NCBI GenBank assembly: GCA_030684475.1
Contig: JAUXWB010000156.1
Location: forward strand, 1 to 64,000
Length of the DNA: 64,000 bases
Direction of reading: 5' to 3'
DNA from: Reyranella sp.
GTDB lineage: Bacteria > Pseudomonadota > Alphaproteobacteria > Reyranellales > Reyranellaceae
Under the pieces are notes generated by a model. That model was given only the letters and a program-made list of their open reading frames with translations, was not told where the DNA came from and ran no database searches. The position numbers and the translations under genes are program-made. Every line of letters starts with the position of its first letter. The stretch's first letter is position 1. Below, piece after piece: positions 38,556 through 48,120 of the stretch.

Positions 38556-39743
38556 ATGTTCCGGCAGAAGCAGTTGCAGCCGTGGATGGATGCGCATGCA
38601 CTGCCAAGGACAGAAAGCGGAATGACGACCGAGTTCGCAAAGATTGTCGCAGCGGCATTGCAGCGCGAACAGTTCACCTTGCTCGATCTCGGCTGCTCTG
38701 GTGGCATCGATCCCGCCTGGCGCGTCTTCGGCAACCGGTTCCGGGCGCTGGGCATAGATGCCAGCGCCTACGAGTGCCACCGCCTGGTCGGCCTGGAACA
38801 GCATCCTCATGTGCACTATCGCGCGGCCTTCGTTCGCATGCTGCCGGACCATCCTGCCTACCGCGACTTCGTCGGGAAGCCGTTCAGCACACATCATCCA
38901 TTCAAACGCACCAACGCACACCGCACTGTTCGCCTGCTGGACGAAACGATCGAAGGGGGATCCTCGGAAGACAAGTTGCTATTCAATCAATGGGCGCATA
39001 CCGAGCTCGCGAACGAGGCGGAGCCGATCAGCGTGGAGATAGCGCTCGCCGAGCGGAAGTGGGACGACGTCGACTTCATCAAGATCGATATCGACAACGC
39101 CGACTTCGAGGTCCTGACAGCCATCGCTGACAACCTGGCGGAATGGAAGGTCCTAGGCACGAAACTCGAGGTCAATTTCTTTGGCGGCACGACCCCGACG
39201 GAAGCGACATTCCACAACACCGATCGCGTCATGCGCAACAAGGGCTTTACCCTCGTTGGCCTGGAGCCGCGGAGCTATTCCATGAGCCCGTTGCCAGCGA
39301 GATATGTCAACACGGTAGCCGCTCAAACACATACAGGCCGCGTGTTCCAGGCCGATGCGTACTACGTCCTGGATCTGGCTTCGGACGACGACCGGGCTAT
39401 TGCCCATTCAATGTCGGATGAGAAGCTGGCCAAGCTCGCTGCGATATTTTCGATCTGCAATCAGCCGGACTCCGCCGCCGAACTGATGATTTTGTTTCGA
39501 GATCTCTTCAGCACGCTGCTCGATGTAGAACAAGCTCTCGATCTGCTGGCTTTCCAGACCCAAGAAGATCGCGCCGAGAAGCGCGCCTACAAGGACTACA
39601 TCAAGGAATTTGAGGCTGATTCACCCTACTTCTACCCGCGGCGAGAGCAGCATCTGGCCCCGGCGCCCGTTCGCGCGCTTACGCTTATCGAGCGGCTAAG
39701 GGCTGCATGGCAGGCATTCAGCCAGAAATTCGGCAGTTCCTAG
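38556..39743 (+). CDS. FkbM-like methyltransferase
   Basis: TLLDLGCSGGIDPAWRVFG...DVDFIKIDIDNADFEVL. Confidence 0.8.
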   Translation: MFRQKQLQPWMDAHALPRTESGMTTEFAKIVAAALQREQFTLLDLGCSGGIDPAWRVFGNRFRALGIDASAYECHRLVGLEQHPHVHYRAAFVRMLPDHPAYRDFVGKPFSTHHPFKRTNAHRTVRLLDETIEGGSSEDKLLFNQWAHTELANEAEPISVEIALAERKWDDVDFIKIDIDNADFEVLTAIADNLAEWKVLGTKLEVNFFGGTTPTEATFHNTDRVMRNKGFTLVGLEPRSYSMSPLPARYVNTVAAQTHTGRVFQADAYYVLDLASDDDRAIAHSMSDEKLAKLAAIFSICNQPDSAAELMILFRDLFSTLLDVEQALDLLAFQTQEDRAEKRAYKDYIKEFEADSPYFYPRREQHLAPAPVRALTLIERLRAAWQAFSQKFGSS

Positions 39744-39753
39744 GGCGAACGTC

Positions 39754-40836
39754 TCAAGCGGCGTCCCACAACGCCCGTGACACTATCCGCTCTGGCAACT
39801 CGACGTCGCCCAAGCCCCAGTTTGCATCGTTCATTGGCCTTGATACATCGTTCCGTGCAAAGCGCGTCGCCCTGGCCACGAAGTTGCGCTCGATCGACGG
39901 CGCGAGAACACTCTCGATGCCCAGCACACGCCGCTTCGGATAGTCGAGCAGCATTCGGAACGTGTGACCTAGATCCCTCTTGTTCCTTTCCACGAACCAC
40001 CTGTCGAGACGCTGCTGCCATGGCGCCCAGACTGGAAAGACCCGCTGATTGTGGGTCATTGCCTGAACGATCTTGTAGACGGCACAATCATCGGGCCAGC
40101 ACACCTCCCGTGCGCCATAGCCCGCTGCGGCGTGGAGCGCGATAGAGTCGGCGTCCAGTCCCAATACCGTCGCGTCCGCGGGATATCCCCGCATCTGGTG
40201 CCATCGTTCATTCGACAGCAGGGTGAAGTCGCCACAGCCATTCGTATGGAGGTCGCGAATTCTCCACTGCGGACTTTGCTTTTGGCGCACGTGTCGCTGC
40301 ATCGGCGCACATACCAAGAGTTCGAACAACGCATCATCGGATACGCGAAGCCAGTCGTCGCCCCCGAGTTCTACGTCGCAACGGTCGACGCGATAGACGC
40401 ATCCGTCGTTCAGATCCTGCTTTGCAATGCGGGCGATAAGCTCGTTCGAGTAGAATGTGTCCAGTGCCTTCGGCGAGAGAAAGACGCCCCGAGCCCGACG
40501 GATACCGACACTGAGCGCCGCTACCGTCGGCAGCCCACGCTCCTTCCAGCCCTTCAGGCGCTTGTGGTATTTTTCGTCGACTTCGACGAAGCGGACGGTC
40601 GCATACCGAGTATGCAAAGTGCCGAAGAGATCGGACATGCGCGGCCGATCGACGGGCGGATTCCATTCGACGACGATCAACTCAGACGGAATCCGGTGCG
40701 CCTCGAGTTGCCGAACGAGAAGCCCGATCGCGTGCGTCGTTCTTTCTGCGTAGTTTTCTGTGTAGCCGTCGTTGCGCGTCCAGCCGACGATCGTCAGGTA
40801 GGGACGCGTCGTCCTCCCCTTGCTCGCCTCCGGCAT
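39754..40836 (-). CDS. Putative glycosyltransferase (GT2-like fold)
   Basis: YLTIVGWTRNDGYTENY...SELIVVEWNPP...ARGVFLSPKALDTFYSNELI. Confidence 0.65.
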   Translation of the reverse strand: MPEASKGRTTRPYLTIVGWTRNDGYTENYAERTTHAIGLLVRQLEAHRIPSELIVVEWNPPVDRPRMSDLFGTLHTRYATVRFVEVDEKYHKRLKGWKERGLPTVAALSVGIRRARGVFLSPKALDTFYSNELIARIAKQDLNDGCVYRVDRCDVELGGDDWLRVSDDALFELLVCAPMQRHVRQKQSPQWRIRDLHTNGCGDFTLLSNERWHQMRGYPADATVLGLDADSIALHAAAGYGAREVCWPDDCAVYKIVQAMTHNQRVFPVWAPWQQRLDRWFVERNKRDLGHTFRMLLDYPKRRVLGIESVLAPSIERNFVARATRFARNDVSRPMNDANWGLGDVELPERIVSRALWDAA

Positions 40837-40846
40837 CAGCGTGCGC

Positions 40847-41776
40847 CTAGACTGGCTTCCAGAATAGCTGCGAATAGCCTTCAAGCACCAAGCTGCCAAA
40901 GTTGATGCGCTTGGTTTTTAGAATGCGCGCGCGGCCCTGCTTTTCCAGCTCGATAATTTTACCCGGGAACCCACGCCAGAAATTCCGGACCTCGTGGGCT
41001 TTCCACGCCGTATAGTCGACAAGGTTGTTTTCGTGATCGTACCATTCGTAGATCGGCTCGATGTGGAAGCAACACGCCGGCTTCTTCTTCAGAATGAATT
41101 CGAGGAAACTCTCCCACTGCGTGCCGGTTTGTTCGAGCGCGCCGACGGTGAAGATCGCACTGCCCGCGGGCATATCGAGCGTCTCGTCGGGGTGAAAGAA
41201 GTCGAACTGGCGGCCGGCAACATTCAAGCCGTGCTCCTTGCGCAGCGCCTCGACGATATCAACGGACGGCTGAACCCAATCGAGCCCCATAACCCGTGCT
41301 CCGGGAAACTGCTGGGCCACATAGGCGACGTTGAAGCCCGATCCTGAGCCGAACTCGAAGATGCTCTTGAAGCCGGAAAGGTGGCGCTGAACGAACCAGG
41401 CACGGTATATCGAATACCAATTGCTCTCGAAGTTCGGATCTTCGGGCTGCACGAACTCTCCGTACAGCCGCACCGGCAGCCCGGGCCGGATATATTTGGG
41501 CAGGAGCGCTTCCAGCTTGCCGCCGCTCTTCTCGAAGTCCTCGAGATTCTCGCCCCAGCCCCGTTCCCAGCGCGACTTGTCCTCATTCTGCACCAAAGTG
41601 AGCCGTCGGCTCTCAATACGCTGCAGGAGGTCAAGCATGATGCCGTCGCGCTCAGGTCCTTCCAAAACCCGATAGTTCCAGTTGTGGGCACCAATCGCTC
41701 CGCGCGTGGTCTCTGACAGAAGGTCGAGCGTGGTCCCGAAAATGTCGGCGAAATCGATCGGTTTCAGCGAAGGCAT
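40847..41776 (-). CDS. SAM-dependent methyltransferase
   Basis: IFEFGSGSGFNVAYVAQQFPGARVMGLDW. Confidence 0.85.
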   Translation of the reverse strand: MPSLKPIDFADIFGTTLDLLSETTRGAIGAHNWNYRVLEGPERDGIMLDLLQRIESRRLTLVQNEDKSRWERGWGENLEDFEKSGGKLEALLPKYIRPGLPVRLYGEFVQPEDPNFESNWYSIYRAWFVQRHLSGFKSIFEFGSGSGFNVAYVAQQFPGARVMGLDWVQPSVDIVEALRKEHGLNVAGRQFDFFHPDETLDMPAGSAIFTVGALEQTGTQWESFLEFILKKKPACCFHIEPIYEWYDHENNLVDYTAWKAHEVRNFWRGFPGKIIELEKQGRARILKTKRINFGSLVLEGYSQLFWKPV

Positions 41777-41813
41777 GAAAGCTCCCCAAATGCCCAGCGC
41801 CCGGGCGTCGCAC

Positions 41814-42599
41814 TCATAGCCCCCTGCTCTGGCCGCCATCAACCGTGATGTTCGCTCCATTGACCAGGCCCGCCTGCTGCGAACACAGGAATGCGACCAC
41901 TGCGGCCACCTCGTCTGCCGTTCCCAGGCGGCCCAGTGGATATTCCAGATCGACCATCCGGGCAAAGCCCTCGGGGTCGCGGTCCCGTTCATCGTCGAAA
42001 CCCGTGCCCGGAATATGGATACCCCCCGGCGCCACACAGTTGAAGGTGATGCCGTCGCGCACTAGGTAGGGCATCTGCGACAGAGACTTCATGAGCGCAG
42101 TTTCGGCAGCCTTCGCCATCGTGAACCACGGCCGTCCGCCACCCTCATTTCCACCAAAGATCGAGGTGATCGTCACGACCCTTCCCCATTTGGCCTGCCG
42201 CATCAGCACGAGCGCACGCCGGGTGAAGCGGACTGCCGCCATTGCGTTCTTTTCATAGACCTCCGACCAGATACGAAGTTCGGTTTCCTCGACGATCTCC
42301 TTGCCCCAGCGGCCGCCGCCGCCGACATTATTGATGAGGATCTGGATTTCGCCCCACTCCCGCTCCACGGCATCCATGACATGATCCGCGGCGCTGCTTT
42401 CGAGGAGGTCGGCAGGTACAGCAAGCGTGCGCACGCCATAAGCCTCAAGCTCAGCGATCGCGCTTCGTAGGCGGGCCTCGGAGCGCGAGCAGATGGCAAT
42501 ATTGCAGCCTTCCGCGGCGAGCTGTCGCGCCGTCGCCAGTCCAATGCCGTGACTGCCACCCGTCACCAGAGCTGACCGTCCCTTCAATCCATAGTCCAT
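41814..42599 (-). CDS. SDR-family oxidoreductase
   Basis: ALVTGGSHGIGLATARQLAAEG, NNVGGGG; classical YxxxK active-site Tyr not in its usual place (GRPWFTMAKAAE). Confidence 0.9.
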   Translation of the reverse strand: MDYGLKGRSALVTGGSHGIGLATARQLAAEGCNIAICSRSEARLRSAIAELEAYGVRTLAVPADLLESSAADHVMDAVEREWGEIQILINNVGGGGRWGKEIVEETELRIWSEVYEKNAMAAVRFTRRALVLMRQAKWGRVVTITSIFGGNEGGGRPWFTMAKAAETALMKSLSQMPYLVRDGITFNCVAPGGIHIPGTGFDDERDRDPEGFARMVDLEYPLGRLGTADEVAAVVAFLCSQQAGLVNGANITVDGGQSRGL

Positions 42600-42637
42600 G
42601 CATCTCTCCGATGCGGGTAGTGGCCAGCCGGCCGCTC

Positions 42638-43678
42638 CTAGAACGGACCCCGGAAGCGGCGTTCGTGACTGAAGAAGTCCTCGTTCTCGAGATTCGCAGG
42701 CTCGAGGCCGAGCATTTCCTCCACATTGCGCACGATCGTCTTGGCATTGGGGTAGAACTCGTTCTCCAGCTCCCGCACCGTCGGGCATGGCGTATGGGCG
42801 AAGCCGATGCGCCGGACGGCCGCCTTGAGTTTTCCGAAGCACTTCTCGTTGACCAGCGCTGACAGCTCGGCACTGAAGCCGCTGTGGACCCAGTCGCAGT
42901 CGGCGATGACACACCGTCCGGTGCGACTGACCGATTCGAGGATCATGGCTTCGTCGAGCGGCGCCAGCGTGCGTGGATCGACAATTTCGACCGAGACGCC
43001 GCGGCGGGCCAGGATGTCGGCAGCAAGGCGTGCCTCCACGTTCATCCAGGACAACCCGACAATCGTCACGTCCCTTCCTGGCCGCAGGATGCGCCCGACC
43101 CCGAGCGGCGTCTCATACGGCTCCTCCGGCACGTCCTCCTCAGCCCAATAGAGCCAGCGGTGCTCGAAGCAGATGACGGGATTGTCGTCGCGGATCGCGG
43201 CCGTGAGCATCCCTTTCGCATCGGCGGGGGTCGTCGGAGCGATGACCTTGAGTCCGGGAATATGCGTGAAATTGGAGAACAGGCTTTTGCTGTGCTGCGC
43301 GCCCTGGCCCCAGCCGCGGCCGATGACGGCACGGATTACCAGCGGCACCTTCAGCTTGCCGCCGGTCGAGTAGGTGTAGTTCGAAATCATGTTGACCAGC
43401 TGGTTGGTGGCCAGGATCATGAAATCAACACGAATATGGACGTGAATGGGCCTGAGACCTCGAATGGCTGCTCCCAGTCCAAAGCCAGTCATGGCGTCTT
43501 CGGAAATCGGCGTGTCGAAACAGCGTTCCTGGCCGAATTTCTCCACCAGGCCACGAGTCGTGTTGAAAATCTTGGAGTACGTCGGGACACCGATGCCATA
43601 GACGAATACTCGGGAATCCCGCTCCATTTCCTGCGACATTGCCTCGCGAAGCGCGCCGCTGTAATCAAGCTTTCTCAT
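42638..43678 (-). CDS. TPP-dependent alpha-ketoacid dehydrogenase E1 beta-like subunit (pair 2)
   Basis: FDTPISEDAMTGFGLGAAIRGLRPIHVHIRVDF, VIGRGWGQGAQHSKS. Confidence 0.9.
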   Translation of the reverse strand: MRKLDYSGALREAMSQEMERDSRVFVYGIGVPTYSKIFNTTRGLVEKFGQERCFDTPISEDAMTGFGLGAAIRGLRPIHVHIRVDFMILATNQLVNMISNYTYSTGGKLKVPLVIRAVIGRGWGQGAQHSKSLFSNFTHIPGLKVIAPTTPADAKGMLTAAIRDDNPVICFEHRWLYWAEEDVPEEPYETPLGVGRILRPGRDVTIVGLSWMNVEARLAADILARRGVSVEIVDPRTLAPLDEAMILESVSRTGRCVIADCDWVHSGFSAELSALVNEKCFGKLKAAVRRIGFAHTPCPTVRELENEFYPNAKTIVRNVEEMLGLEPANLENEDFFSHERRFRGPF

Positions 43679-44657
43679 AGAACACACCCGCATAAAGTCG
43701 TTCCGGCGCTGGAATAGGAGCCAAGCCGGCACGCTCGACGCTCATGCGTACGGACAGGTCAATTTCTTGTTCGATTGTGATGATATCACTCTCGCTGATG
43801 CCGTGTTCTCCCAGCCGCCGACGCTGCACCACAAGGGCATCCCGATCGATCCATTCGCGCTGGTTCGTGGTCTTGTCTCGATATCCCCAGTTCCAGTCCT
43901 CGCCGATACCGACATGTTCAAGATATCGGCAGCACTTGATGTTGAGAAACGCCGGGCGTCGTTGGTGGCGAGCCTTTTCAGCTGCAACGCGCGTGAGCTT
44001 GTAGACGCTCTCCACCTCCCCGGTGTCGTCCTCATAGGAGTCGCAGCCGAAGGGCCTGACGGCCTCGGCGAGCGAGTGCACCATTTGACGGGCATCACGC
44101 GGCGTGTCCACGGCATAGCCGTTGTCCTCGCATACGAACAGAACCGGTAGCCGAAACAACGCTGCGGAATTGATGCTTTCCCAGAAGACTCCGGCGTCAA
44201 CGGCACCATCGCCAAAAAATGCGACGGCCATTCGTCCCGTATCGAGCCGCAGGTTCGCAAAGGCAGCACCAACAGCCACGGGGATCTGAGTGGCGACCAC
44301 CCCGCTCGACAGCATGTGCCCTTGATCCGGCGCGGCCAGGTGCATGGAGCCGCCCTTCCCTTCGCCAGTCCCGGAAGTGCGCCCGTACAACTCCGAGAAG
44401 AATCGGTCGGTATCGTGCGTCTGGGCAAGGAATGCCGCATGACTCCGATACGAAGCGAAAACATCGGCCTTGCCCTCGAGCGCCTGGCAGACGCCCACCG
44501 ACACGAATTCCTGCCCCATCGACATATGCATCGGAGTGCGCATATGGTTTTCGGGATAGTGCTTGACGATGTATTCCTCGGAGCGCCGGACGAGCAACAG
44601 GCTTCTAAAGAGCTGTATCGCAATCTCTCTTGTCATGGGATCAGAGGCACGAGTCAT
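43665..44657 (-). CDS. TPP-dependent dehydrogenase E1 alpha-like subunit (pair 2)
   Basis: GDGAVDAGVFWESINSAALFRLPVLFVCEDNGYAV. Confidence 0.9.
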   Translation of the reverse strand: MTRASDPMTREIAIQLFRSLLLVRRSEEYIVKHYPENHMRTPMHMSMGQEFVSVGVCQALEGKADVFASYRSHAAFLAQTHDTDRFFSELYGRTSGTGEGKGGSMHLAAPDQGHMLSSGVVATQIPVAVGAAFANLRLDTGRMAVAFFGDGAVDAGVFWESINSAALFRLPVLFVCEDNGYAVDTPRDARQMVHSLAEAVRPFGCDSYEDDTGEVESVYKLTRVAAEKARHQRRPAFLNIKCCRYLEHVGIGEDWNWGYRDKTTNQREWIDRDALVVQRRRLGEHGISESDIITIEQEIDLSVRMSVERAGLAPIPAPERLYAGVFYEKA

Positions 44658-44865
44658 CTTGGGTTCATTGTTTTTGGCGCGATTCTGCAACATAGAGACG
44701 TCCGGACTCTAAGGCAACGCCAAGGTCCGGGAGCCGCACCGTTCAGTCGTATTATCAGCCACACGAGGGCACCTGCAGCGTGCGCGGACCGATCGGTTTG
44801 GGTGGCGTTTTGCGCCTGGCTAACTTAAGTAGACGATGGAATCGGATGATTGGAATGGATAGACG

Positions 44866-45885
44866 ATGGCTGCTCGACGCGCCCTCATCACCGGCATCAC
44901 CGGGATGGTCGGCTCTCACCTGGCTGAATATCTCCTGGAATGCACAGATTGGGACATTGTCGGCATGTGTCGCTGGCGCAGTGCCCTCGACAATCTATCG
45001 GGCATCATTGGGCGCATAAACTCGGGCGATCGCGTCTCTCTGTTGTATGGCGACTTGCGTGATACGATCTCGATCCAGAACGTCGTTGCCAAATCGAAGC
45101 CGGACTACGTCTTTCATCTCGCCGCCCAGAGCTTTCCCCGTACCAGCTTCGATTCTCCACTCGACACGATGGATACCAACATCCAGGGGACGGTTCGCGT
45201 TCTCGATGCGCTTCGCGAGCATGCGCCACGAGCCGTCATCCACGTCTGTGCCTCCTCGGAGGTCTTCGGCCGCGTGCCCAGGGAAAAACTGCCCATCAAC
45301 GAAGAGTGCGCGTTTCATCCCGCCTCGCCCTACGCCATTTCCAAGGTCGGAACGGACCTGGTCGGACGCTTCTATGCCGAAGCATACGGCATGACCGTCA
45401 TGACCACCCGCATGTTCACCCATACCGGACCGCGGCGCGGAGACGTCTTCGCCGAATCGACCTTCGCCAAACAGATCGCCATGATCGAGGGTTCACTGAT
45501 TCCTGCCGTCGTGAAGGTCGGCAATCTCCAATCGCTTCGCACAATTGCCGATGTGCGGGATGCCGTGCGAGCCTACTTCATGCTGGTGACAGTCAAGCCG
45601 ACAGCCGGCGCCTACTACAACATCGGCGGCAGCCATACGTGTACGATCAAGGACGTACTTGATTCGCTGATATCGTTCTCACCTCGCAAGGGAGAGATCC
45701 GGATCGAGGTCGATCCCGACCGGCTACGGCCGATCGACGCCGACCTGCAGGTGCCCGACACCTCCAAATTCCGGGCACACACGGGATGGACACCGGAAAT
45801 ACCCTATGAGAAGACCCTGCACGACTTGCTGGAATACTGGCGGTATCGCGTTTCAACCGAAGGCAACCGATTTCTCGCGCGCTGA
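44866..45885 (+). CDS. GDP-mannose/GDP-heptose 4,6-dehydratase-like SDR
   Basis: ALITGITGMVGSHLAEYLL, CASSEVFG, YAISK. Confidence 0.85.
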   Translation: MAARRALITGITGMVGSHLAEYLLECTDWDIVGMCRWRSALDNLSGIIGRINSGDRVSLLYGDLRDTISIQNVVAKSKPDYVFHLAAQSFPRTSFDSPLDTMDTNIQGTVRVLDALREHAPRAVIHVCASSEVFGRVPREKLPINEECAFHPASPYAISKVGTDLVGRFYAEAYGMTVMTTRMFTHTGPRRGDVFAESTFAKQIAMIEGSLIPAVVKVGNLQSLRTIADVRDAVRAYFMLVTVKPTAGAYYNIGGSHTCTIKDVLDSLISFSPRKGEIRIEVDPDRLRPIDADLQVPDTSKFRAHTGWTPEIPYEKTLHDLLEYWRYRVSTEGNRFLAR

Positions 45886-45926
45886 CAGGCGACCCTCCAT
45901 CGCCCCAAGAGGTTGATCTCCTTCTG

Positions 45927-46922
45927 ATGAAAATGGCCATCTCGCGCACCCCGTACAGGGTCTCGTTCTTCGGCGGCGGTACCGATTATCCGGCTTGGTA
46001 CCTCAAGCATGGCGGCGCCGTTCTTTCGATTGCAATCAACAAGTACTGCTACATCAGCGGCCGGCACCTGCCGCCTTTCTTTGGCATTCGCCACCGCATC
46101 GTCTGGTCCCACATCGAGACGGTGGGCGCCATTTCAGAGATCTTGCACCCCGCCGTCCGCGTGGGCCTTCTTGCGCTGGGCTTTGACGACGAGGAGGGAG
46201 TGGAACTGCATCATCAGGGTGATCTGCCGGCACGCTCCGGAATCGGCTCGAGTTCGGCCTTCGCCGTCGGCCTGATCAACGTATTGAACGCGATGCGTGG
46301 CAAAAGCCTTTCACCGCATGCGCTCGCATCGACGGCGATCGATCTCGAGCAGAATAAGCTCAAGGAAAGCGTCGGCTGTCAGGACCAGATCGCCAGTGCG
46401 TTCGGCGGGTTGAACGTCATCAATTTCGGACGCGACGGCGCCTTCTCCGTTATGCCAGTCAATCTCGGCGATTCTCGTCAAAGGGAATTCGAGAGATGGC
46501 TGATGCTCTTCTATACCGGCAGCAGCCGCCTATCATCGGATTTTGCCAAGAACCTCATTGCGAACCTCGACACCAATGCGAGACATCTGCACTTGATGCA
46601 GCAAATGGTCCCGAAAGCCGTAGAGATGCTTCGTGAAGGGAAGCTGGTGGATTTCGGCCGCCTCCTGCACGAGAGCTGGACATTGAAGCGGGGTTTGGCG
46701 AACGGCACCAGTTCACCCGCGATCGACCGGCACTACGATGATGCCATGCGCGCCGGCGCGCTCGGCGGTAAATTGCTCGGTGCCGGTGGCACGGGATTCA
46801 TGGCGTTCGTCGTGCCCCCCGAATGCCAGCAGAGGGTTCGCGAGGCTCTGTCTCAGCTCATCAGCGTCCCTGTTGCGATCGATTATTCCGGCTCGACGAT
46901 CATCTACAGAACGGACGAATAG
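45927..46922 (+). CDS. hddA: GHMP kinase, D-glycero-alpha-D-manno-heptose-7-phosphate kinase-like
   Basis: ISRTPYRVSFFGGGTDYPAWYLKHGG, LPARSGIGSSSAFAVGLI. Confidence 0.87.
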   Translation: MKMAISRTPYRVSFFGGGTDYPAWYLKHGGAVLSIAINKYCYISGRHLPPFFGIRHRIVWSHIETVGAISEILHPAVRVGLLALGFDDEEGVELHHQGDLPARSGIGSSSAFAVGLINVLNAMRGKSLSPHALASTAIDLEQNKLKESVGCQDQIASAFGGLNVINFGRDGAFSVMPVNLGDSRQREFERWLMLFYTGSSRLSSDFAKNLIANLDTNARHLHLMQQMVPKAVEMLREGKLVDFGRLLHESWTLKRGLANGTSSPAIDRHYDDAMRAGALGGKLLGAGGTGFMAFVVPPECQQRVREALSQLISVPVAIDYSGSTIIYRTDE

Positions 46923-46923
46923 C

Positions 46924-47511
46924 GTGGGCCGCCAACCCATAAGATATCGCGTGGCCTTCTCGACTCCCTGGTTTGAGATCGAGGAATCGATTTCGGACGG
47001 TGCCTCCGAAATGCAGCCATACTACCGCATGACGGCATCTGACGGCATCATCTGCCTGCCTTTGACGCCCGAAGGCCAATTTCTGATGATCAGACAATAT
47101 CGGCCGAGCCTTGATGCCGAAACTCTGGAAATCCCTGCCGGCGCAATGGATGGGGGCGAGTCTCCGTATTCGGCTGCCCACCGCGAGGTCCTGGAGGAAA
47201 CGGGATACAAGTGTGGTCTGATGTGCCCTCTTGGATCGGGCCGCCTCTATCTCAATCGCTGCACGCAGCGTGAGCACCTATTTCTTGGTATCGACGCGGT
47301 TGCCGTCGCCGGTGCATCCGTTGAGGCCGGCATCGCCCCGATCCTCGTTTCGCGCGCCAGCTTTCACGAGATGGTGTTGCGCGATGAAATGGAGCAAACG
47401 GCAGTTCTGTCTTTGATCGGTCTCGCATCTGCCAAGCTTGGCATCGATCTGATCAGGGACCCCATCGAGGATATCCGTCGACGCGTCCAAGAACACGTCT
47501 TCAGGGAGTAA
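46924..47511 (+). CDS. NUDIX hydrolase
   Basis: Complete Nudix box GAMDGGESPYSAAHREVLEETGY; GTG start. Confidence 0.9.
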   Translation: MGRQPIRYRVAFSTPWFEIEESISDGASEMQPYYRMTASDGIICLPLTPEGQFLMIRQYRPSLDAETLEIPAGAMDGGESPYSAAHREVLEETGYKCGLMCPLGSGRLYLNRCTQREHLFLGIDAVAVAGASVEAGIAPILVSRASFHEMVLRDEMEQTAVLSLIGLASAKLGIDLIRDPIEDIRRRVQEHVFRE

Positions 47512-48026
47512 TGGAGATGGAAGTGTTCCCGACCAAACTCGAGTCGGTTCTCTTGATCCGGCCGCCTACAGTATTCGAAGATTTTCGAGGCCACTATATC
47601 GAGACCTACAACCGGGACGTCTATTTCAAGTCCGGTATCCCGATAGAATTCATTCAGGATGACATCTCGATATCTCACCGGCACGTGCTGCGCGGCATCC
47701 ATGGAGACACCAAGACGTGGAAGCTGATTTCATGCCTGCAAGGCAGCTTCTACTTTGTTGTCATCAACAACAATCCGACATCGTCACAGTACAGGCAATG
47801 GGCGTCCTTCACCCTGTCGGACACAAACCACCTGCAGGTCCTCGTCCCGCCGCATTTCGGGAACGGACACCTGGTCATGAGCGATCAGGCCATTTTTCAC
47901 TACAAGCAGAGCACCGACTACGATCGGGCAGGCCAGTTCACGTTGCGTTGGAACGATCCAAAGCTCAAGATTTGGTGGCCCGTCAGCAATCCGATCGTGT
48001 CCGAGCGCGATCAGGGAGAGGATTGA
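47511..48026 (+). CDS. dTDP-4-dehydrorhamnose 3,5-epimerase-family (RmlC-like) protein
   Basis: FEDFRGHYIETYNRDVY, QDDISISHRHVLRGIHG, LQVLVPPHFGNGHLVMSD. Confidence 0.85.
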   Translation: MEMEVFPTKLESVLLIRPPTVFEDFRGHYIETYNRDVYFKSGIPIEFIQDDISISHRHVLRGIHGDTKTWKLISCLQGSFYFVVINNNPTSSQYRQWASFTLSDTNHLQVLVPPHFGNGHLVMSDQAIFHYKQSTDYDRAGQFTLRWNDPKLKIWWPVSNPIVSERDQGED

Positions 48027-48120
48027 CGCAGCTGCACCCTGTCGCGCGTTCAGCGACAGGGGACGACGGGAGGTGGCGTACCTCTCGGTCGCCGGCGTGA
48101 CCCGCTGGAGACGGATCGGA

